IMG/VR virus record: IMGVR_UViG_3300021406_000024
Span: 1 to 39,521 of that record
Reading direction: 5' to 3' (one strand)
Length of the DNA: 39,521 nt
From: a virus
Part shown: piece after piece, positions 35,507 to 39,521 of the stretch
Position numbering within the stretch: position 1 is the first letter of the stretch
How the letters are laid out: each line of letters starts with the position of its first letter
Notes under the pieces: model-generated
Seen by the model: only the letters and a program-made list of their open reading frames with translations
What the model was told of the DNA's origin: nothing
Databases searched by the model: none
Position numbers and translations under genes: made by a program

Positions 35507-36820
35507 GTGTTCATCAAAGCCCCCGCCGACGTGCTGGATTTCGAGTGGGACTGGTCGGTATGGATGGCCGCCGGCGATGCCATCTCCACCGCCAGCTGGA
35601 TCATTCCCGAAACATTCCTCACCCCCCCAACCAACCTGATCGAATCCCCTTCGGCCAACGGTGGAACATTCGCCGCGGGCGCATATTACTGGGTTGTCAC
35701 CGCCAGGAACGCGGCAGGTGAAACCACCCCGTCCAACGAGGTGACCGCAACACTCACGGGCTCGACGTCATCGGTGACCCTGGGCTGGAATCAGGTCACC
35801 GGCGCCACGGGCTACAACGTGTATCGCGGCAGCAATGCGACAGGCACACCCGTAACCCATGACGCATCCGGCAGTGGAACCATCGGGACGAACGTCACGG
35901 GCCCGACAGGATCGCTGACTGCCACCTGCTCATACACCCGCGGCTCGTCTGCGAACTACGTGGTGGCAGCGGTGTCATTCTTCGCCGGTCTCGAGCCCAG
36001 TGTGATGACCTGCACCTACGGTGGCAGCCCGATGTCGCTGCTCGGCAGTGCTGTCTCCGGTTATGGCGGCATCGCGTTCTTTGGGCTCTCCGGCCCCCCG
36101 TCTGGTGCACAGACCGTGTCGGCGAATGTGCAGTCGGTGGGCAGCGTCACCGGTATGGCTGTCACGTGCGCATCGTTTATCGGCTGGGGTTCTACCGTGT
36201 TCACTCCAGCGCCACTGGACTACACGGGCGGCAATCAGGGCGGCAACGCATCCAACCCCACGCAAACCGTTTCTGCTGTCTATGGCGATCTGGTGGTGTG
36301 GGGTGTCACGAACATCGCGGGATTGGGCATCAACACCGCGCTGTCGTCGTTTAATCAGACCAGCCTGGAGAACAGCGGCGAAGTAAACCTGCCCCTGTCG
36401 GATGCGCTGACACTGCTGCTGGGATATGCAGCAGGCCCGAGCTCGGGCCCGTCCTCGGTCTCATTCACCGCCAATGCCGCGCAGGTCAACATCGACCAGT
36501 GGTGGTCAGCGGCCACGCTCACACTGCTGCCCGCGGCACCCCCGATCAACACCCTGGTAACCACCATCAGTAATCCGGTAACGACCATCTACACCGACAC
36601 CGGATCTGCTGGCACCACGAGCAGCCCACCGGCATCAAGTACAGCGTTCACGAGCATCAGTCAAGCCTCGAGCCCTGCGCCATCCACCACGGCCACGAGT
36701 GCAACGGTGTGGATTGCGAACGGCACATCGGGTGAGCAAACCCCCGTCACATGCCGGATCACCACCACTGCCGGCCGTGTCGCACAGAACACTCAACAGG
36801 TCAGCGTGATTGATCTATGA
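35507..36820 (+). CDS. Fibre-tail adaptor-like protein with nested Fn3/adhesin insertion
   Basis: A 437-residue protein. Residues 1-32 (FIKAPADVLDFEWDWSVWMA, then AGDAISTASW) and 378-437 (ATVWIANGTSG, VTCRITTTAGRVAQNTQQVS) are the two halves of a small adaptor domain that is normally ~100 residues. Between them is an Fn3-like module (~41-112 and ~345-377), itself split by a beta-rich adhesin module (~115-344, CTYGGSPMSL, WSAATLTLLP). Likely joins or displays a receptor-binding fibre. GTG start adjoins the previous stop. Confidence 0.65.
   Translation: MFIKAPADVLDFEWDWSVWMAAGDAISTASWIIPETFLTPPTNLIESPSANGGTFAAGAYYWVVTARNAAGETTPSNEVTATLTGSTSSVTLGWNQVTGATGYNVYRGSNATGTPVTHDASGSGTIGTNVTGPTGSLTATCSYTRGSSANYVVAAVSFFAGLEPSVMTCTYGGSPMSLLGSAVSGYGGIAFFGLSGPPSGAQTVSANVQSVGSVTGMAVTCASFIGWGSTVFTPAPLDYTGGNQGGNASNPTQTVSAVYGDLVVWGVTNIAGLGINTALSSFNQTSLENSGEVNLPLSDALTLLLGYAAGPSSGPSSVSFTANAAQVNIDQWWSAATLTLLPAAPPINTLVTTISNPVTTIYTDTGSAGTTSSPPASSTAFTSISQASSPAPSTTATSATVWIANGTSGEQTPVTCRITTTAGRVAQNTQQVSVIDL
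35731..35774 (+). repeat. Fn3 segment shared with 6581-6624
   Basis: 44 bases match 6581-6624 with one mismatch; both encode SNEVTATLTGSTSS. Flanking Fn3 sequence is much more diverged, so recent recombination or gene conversion at this segment is likely. Confidence 0.85.
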
Positions 36821-36924
36821 CGCTCACAACACCGCCTGCGCGCACCTGCCAGGTCCAGGCCAACGACCGCGTTACACAGCCGTTGGTAAACAGCCGCGTA
36901 TTTCAGGTACCGGCCGACGAGTAA
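36817..36924 (+). CDS. Small protein, unknown
   Basis: A 35-residue frame, ATG overlapping the adaptor stop. Polar and beta-like (QVQANDRVTQPLVNSRVFQV). Coupled start is the main support. Confidence 0.4.
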   Translation: MTLTTPPARTCQVQANDRVTQPLVNSRVFQVPADE

Positions 36925-36930
36925 GGCATC

Positions 36931-37227
36931 ATGAATCAGCCAGCACAGCCACGCATCACCGAGATACCACAGAAGCCTTGGGCGAAGGTTCAGGATCAGG
37001 AAACGCTCAAGCTACTCATGGACAACATCCACAATCTCGAATACCCATTACCTGGGCATGGAACACAGTGGCTCAAGATCCCATACTTCCAAGAGCGCCT
37101 ATCCGGCAACCCTGATGGTGTGCGCGAGATCAAGAAACGCTTCTGTGAAGCGATCGTGTTGCTGCTTGAGAAGAATGACCGGCTGAAGAAACGGCCTGGA
37201 CGTCCACGTAAGGACGACAGTGAATGA
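36931..37227 (+). CDS. Protein with AT-hook-like tail
   Basis: A 98-residue protein, ATG after GAGTAAGGCATC. Helical middle (LKLLMDNIHNLEYPLPG, VREIKKRFCEAIVLLLEKND) and a basic end KKRPGRPRKDD, an AT-hook-type GRP core that could bind AT-rich DNA in the minor groove. Position near the HNH gene raises the chance of a packaging or DNA-binding role. ATGA overlap with next. Confidence 0.5.
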   Translation: MNQPAQPRITEIPQKPWAKVQDQETLKLLMDNIHNLEYPLPGHGTQWLKIPYFQERLSGNPDGVREIKKRFCEAIVLLLEKNDRLKKRPGRPRKDDSE

Positions 37228-37412
37228 TCGTTCTTTACGGCCTGGCGCTGCTCGGCGATTTGGTGGCGCTCATCATGGTGGCAAAGGTCGCGGCAGGCCT
37301 GATCCGCGATGACAAAGCCAGACGACGCCATTCTGACTACCTACATCGACTCGTTCATCATTCCGCTGATCTGCAAAGTCGGGCTGAAGGTCCAAGTCAC
37401 CCGAAAACCTGA
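37224..37412 (+). CDS. Small membrane protein
   Basis: A 62-residue frame, ATG overlapping the previous stop. One N-terminal membrane helix (IVLYGLALLGDLVALIMVAK) and a basic His-rich tail. It overlaps the next frame by 104 bases, so its 3' part may not be real. Confidence 0.45.
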   Translation: MIVLYGLALLGDLVALIMVAKVAAGLIRDDKARRRHSDYLHRLVHHSADLQSRAEGPSHPKT

Positions 37413-37458
37413 GTACACCACGCTCAAGATTAAGCTGCGTCGTGGGGAGACACCTTAA
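37309..37458 (+). CDS. Small protein overlapping 37224
   Basis: A 49-residue frame (TKPDDAILTTYIDSFIIPLI, then VGLKVQVTRKPEYTTLKIKL) in another frame from the preceding gene, ending TAATG into the next. Balanced residue composition supports it more than the overlapping tail. Weak ribosome site. Confidence 0.4.
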   Translation: MTKPDDAILTTYIDSFIIPLICKVGLKVQVTRKPEYTTLKIKLRRGETP

Positions 37459-37685
37459 TGCCTCGGCTCCAAACTGTCGACGTCGATTCTGTAACCGTAC
37501 TGTCGGACCGCTGGCTAATCCTGCCATTGCAGGCTCTCGCCGCTTCATCCCGCGGGGACATCATTATAGTAAAACCAGCCGATACCCATTACAGGGTGCT
37601 CGCATCTTATGATGCCTCGCAGAGGCGATGGCTCGATGAACGTTTCGTACTTATTCGAGTTCAAGAGTTGATGGTTGCCGAATAA
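37458..37685 (+). CDS. Small protein, unknown
   Basis: A 75-residue protein, ATG overlapping the upstream TAA. Beta-rich (TVDVDSVTVLSDRWLILPLQ, DIIIVKPADTHYRVLAS, ERFVLIRVQELM). Base composition is lower in GC than its neighbours, hinting at another origin. Overlaps the HNH start by 11 bases. Confidence 0.5.
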   Translation: MPRLQTVDVDSVTVLSDRWLILPLQALAASSRGDIIIVKPADTHYRVLASYDASQRRWLDERFVLIRVQELMVAE

Positions 37686-37977
37686 ACCGGCTAGCCCCTG
37701 CACGTTCTGCGGCAAACCCGCCATCAACCGCGGCCGCTGCGCACGGCACCAACGCGGCACAACAGCGCAACGCGGATATGACAGCGCCCACGAGCACAGG
37801 CGCAACGCTTACGCAATCGCGGTCAAGCAAGGCCGTGTCAGGTGCTGGCGCTGCACTCAACCCATCCTCCCCACTGAGGAATGGGACCTCGGGCACAGCG
37901 ACACTGACCGGTCCGTATACATGGGCCCAGAACATCAATTCTGCAATAGAAGCGCGGCAAGAAAAGGAAAACCATGA
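37675..37977 (+). CDS. HNH endonuclease of the packaging region type
   Basis: A 100-residue protein with a TTG start at 37675. Zinc Cys: CTFCGK, GRCARHQ, CWRCTQ; then WDLGHSD and HQFCNRSAA supply the HNH His and Asn. Such small HNH proteins usually lie near cos and the terminase genes and assist DNA cutting during packaging. That suits a cos or pac site at the right end of the window. ATGA into the next gene. Confidence 0.75.
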   Translation: MPNKPASPCTFCGKPAINRGRCARHQRGTTAQRGYDSAHEHRRNAYAIAVKQGRVRCWRCTQPILPTEEWDLGHSDTDRSVYMGPEHQFCNRSAARKGKP

Positions 37978-38411
37978 CAGGCTACAACTACGCCGATGGC
38001 ACCGCCAACGATCAGTTCGGGCTGGTGTTCCAAAGTGGTGCGCTCAGTCAGCGACTTGACGCCTTCGGCCGACCCCGCCAAGGCACCACAGGCGCGCCCG
38101 TAGTTGCCATCGGCGCTGGCGCTGGCGCTGGCGCGACAATCACCGCGCACACGGGCACAGACTCGCATGGCAATGTTCAGATCCACACCGCGGGTAGCCC
38201 TGCTGCTAACTCGCCCGTTGTCACGGTCACCTTTGCGCAGCCCTTTGTTGGCACCAACCCACCTGTCGTCCAGATTGAGCCCAAGGATGCTGGCGCGGCC
38301 AACCTGTATTACGCAAGTTGCACCAATACCGTGCTCACCATTAGCTGCGCGACGGCCCCAACCACGGGCACTAACTATGCGTTCGACTACTTCGTCGTCG
38401 GTGGCGCGTAG
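37974..38411 (+). CDS. Putative structural/fibre protein
   Basis: A 145-residue Ala/Thr/Gly-rich beta protein, ATG coupled to the HNH gene. N-terminus YNYADGTANDQFGLVFQSG, then a Gly/Ala linker and a strand pattern VTVTFAQPFVGTNPPVVQI...NYAFDYFVVG often seen in phage fibre or head-decoration proteins. No enzyme motif. Confidence 0.55.
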   Translation: MTGYNYADGTANDQFGLVFQSGALSQRLDAFGRPRQGTTGAPVVAIGAGAGAGATITAHTGTDSHGNVQIHTAGSPAANSPVVTVTFAQPFVGTNPPVVQIEPKDAGAANLYYASCTNTVLTISCATAPTTGTNYAFDYFVVGGA

Positions 38412-38728
38412 TGACAAGCTTCTACAGCGGGTTCGAGGCCAGTTCGTCAGACGAACCGGCCACTAACTATCAGTCCAACCAGGTCGCCATTCTGACCACC
38501 CCGACTCTGATCTGCACCGTTGAAGGCAATGAGTCTGGCGTGTTGGTCAATAACGCAGGTGCTGCAGCTGTGTTCCTTGGTGGCCCTGCTGTCACCACTA
38601 CAACCGGCCTCTCGGTCGGTGCTGGCGCGACAGTCACGGTGCCCACCTATGGCGGCGCCAAGGTCAGCCTCTATGGCATAGCAGCAGCCACTGGTAACAC
38701 CGTTTCATTCCTCCATCCAACCGCGTAA
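38411..38728 (+). CDS. Putative head-fibre/decoration protein, paralogue of 38744
   Basis: A 105-residue protein, GTG overlapping the previous TAG. It shares with the next protein the run GVLVNNAG.AAVFLGG..VTTTTG....VTV...LYGI...TVSFL, a known small actinophage structural fold. Tandem paralogues suggest a decoration or fibre family. Confidence 0.6.
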   Translation: MTSFYSGFEASSSDEPATNYQSNQVAILTTPTLICTVEGNESGVLVNNAGAAAVFLGGPAVTTTTGLSVGAGATVTVPTYGGAKVSLYGIAAATGNTVSFLHPTA

Positions 38729-38743
38729 CAGGAGAACAAAGAA

Positions 38744-39124
38744 ATGCCCACTTTCCCCAACCAAGGCGTCCAGTTCGCCTCCAACGCGGGCACCGACCCC
38801 AGTGTCACCCCGTACACGAGTGCAACGGTGTCCTGCACCAGCACCGTTGGCGGCACCAGCATCACCACCGTCCCTGCCGATGGTGCACCAGTGCTGATCA
38901 CCAACGCCGCCACGGCAACCGTCTACCTCGGCAACCAAGGCGTCACCACCACGACCGGCTACGCGCTGGCACCGTCGGCCTCAGTGCTGGTGTCCTACGG
39001 ATTCGGTTCACTGGTCAACGTTGACCGTCCCGGTGGTCAGTCCTGCGCGCTGTACGGCATCGTTGCGTCGACCGCTAGCACTGTCACCTACCTGACCGCA
39101 ACCGCATGGCCTGGTAACGAGTAG
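38744..39124 (+). CDS. Putative head-fibre/decoration protein, paralogue of 38411
   Basis: A 126-residue protein, ATG after AACAGGAGAACAAAGAA. PVLITNAATATVYLGNQGVT and SCALYGIVASTASTVTYLTA match the paralogue. Thr/Ala/Val-rich and all-beta. Its stop overlaps the start of the Cys-rich frame. Confidence 0.6.
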   Translation: MPTFPNQGVQFASNAGTDPSVTPYTSATVSCTSTVGGTSITTVPADGAPVLITNAATATVYLGNQGVTTTTGYALAPSASVLVSYGFGSLVNVDRPGGQSCALYGIVASTASTVTYLTATAWPGNE

Positions 39125-39282
39125 TGCAAGCATTCGCTGGCTGTAACGAGCCAGATGATTGTGGATGTCCCGGCCCATGCCAATGGTGCCTATCACTGCA
39201 CCACGACAAATGTCCGCTGGACTGCATGCCCGTCGATGCGGAATACATCCCGCTTCGCATAGATATACCCAGCGGTGAATAG
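39124..39282 (+). CDS. Small Cys-rich protein
   Basis: A 52-residue frame, GTG overlapping the upstream stop. Seven Cys within ~30 residues (GCNEPDDCGCPGPCQWC, KCPLDC) with two His suggest one or two zinc sites. Last gene visible before the non-coding right end. Confidence 0.5.
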   Translation: MQAFAGCNEPDDCGCPGPCQWCLSLHHDKCPLDCMPVDAEYIPLRIDIPSGE

Positions 39283-39294
39283 CAGGAGAATCCT

Positions 39295-39368
39295 CGCACA
39301 CGCATTCGAATTGTGGCCGCACACGCGTTCGAAACCATGGTCGCTGATGACCATCGAACGTGTGTGCG
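39295..39368. repeat. CGCACACGC(A/G)TTCGAA repeats, two direct and one inverted
   Basis: 39295-39310 and 39318-39333 are direct copies with one mismatch; 39354-39368 carries the inverted form (TCGAACGTGTGTGCG). An inverted pair ATGGTC-N6-GACCAT (39337-39354) lies between. The CGCACA core equals the half-site of the early operator at 27698. Confidence 0.6.
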
Positions 39369-39374
39369 TACAAT
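39346..39374 (+). promoter_or_regulatory. Possible rightward promoter
   Basis: TACAAT at 39369-39374 is a good -10, with GATGAC 17 bases upstream as a poor -35. It overlaps the inverted CGCACA copy, so it could be controlled by the same regulator as the early promoter. It points out of the window to the expected terminase side. Confidence 0.4.
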
Positions 39375-39521
39375 AGCGGCTGACCATCCCATAACCGCAG
39401 GGCAATGACGATGACCATCCTCAGCATGGTGACCATCCCGCGATCGGTCGTATAACCGCAGGTCAGAGCCCTAGCGCGCAGGGGGGTAGGAAATCCCTAC
39501 CGGAGGGTGACCGCCGCGACC
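39375..39521. other. Non-coding repeats, possible packaging (cos/pac) region
   Basis: TGACCATC(C) occurs at 39348, 39381, 39412 and 39430; ATAACCGCAGG occurs at 39391 and 39452. A hairpin GGTAGG-N5-CCTACC lies at 39485-39501, followed by CGGAGG and a GTG at 39507 whose frame runs off the window. Short repeats after an HNH gene fit terminase-binding or cos sites, but no cohesive end can be identified. Confidence 0.35.

Noticed and set aside
1-39521. Terminase, portal, capsid or tail assembly chaperone genes
   Set aside because: None of the frames shows their motifs; they are expected just outside both ends of the window.

Overview
The window is a GC-rich, densely packed stretch of a temperate siphovirus of Mycobacterium (phage genome or prophage). 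The evidence is a tape-measure/minor-tail module, a mycobacterial lysis cassette with a lysin B mycolyl esterase, a WhiB-like regulator, a tyrosine integrase next to an attP made from the 3' half of a tRNA-Arg(TCT) gene, and two proteins of strictly mycobacterial families, PPE and the PE-PPE-domain esterase. The PPE protein resembles the SVP sublineage, which is expanded in slow growers, so a slow-growing host is plausible (inference).

Layout. 1-12031 (+): end of the tape measure gene, then minor tail and fibre genes, including a 1023-residue fibre with Fn3-like and adhesin-like modules and a PE-PPE-like esterase with a long repeat stalk. 12028-19059 (+): HNH gene, PPE gene, then the lysis region: cysteine peptidase, small membrane proteins, NlpC/P60-LysM hydrolase, GH25 muramidase, lysin B, holin candidates and a small lipoprotein. 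19079-21248 (+): DEDD exonuclease, an HNH/AP2-like homing endonuclease and small genes. 21318-25082 (-): about fifteen tiny genes on the opposite strand, most preceded by copies of one repeated element that carries the ribosome binding site. 25141-26789: attP, divergent promoters and integrase. 26790-28144: control region with an HTH repressor (-), a divergent leaderless promoter with a palindromic operator, a Cro-like gene and an Xis-like gene. 28141-34840 (+): early operon with RecE-like nuclease, RecT, a replication-initiation protein carrying a candidate origin, WhiB and many small Cys-rich proteins. 34860-34940: a promoter-terminator pair that may make a small RNA. 34958-39282 (+): small genes, a fibre-tail adaptor with a large nested insertion, an HNH endonuclease and fibre/decoration proteins. 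39283-39521: non-coding repeats, promoter-like sequence and a possible packaging region. Terminase, portal and capsid genes are not in the window, so it is a partial genome.

How it works together. The late genes build a tail whose fibres share shuffled adhesin modules and then dismantle the mycobacterial envelope with separate peptidase, muramidase and mycolyl esterase proteins instead of one multidomain lysin A. The repressor/Cro/Xis/Int block governs lysogeny. The attP core lies between a strong leftward promoter and the opposite-strand array, so integration should replace that promoter with the host tRNA promoter. The most unusual points are the phage PPE protein in the late region, the opposite-strand array with its start-associated repeats, and the candidate origin inside the replication gene.
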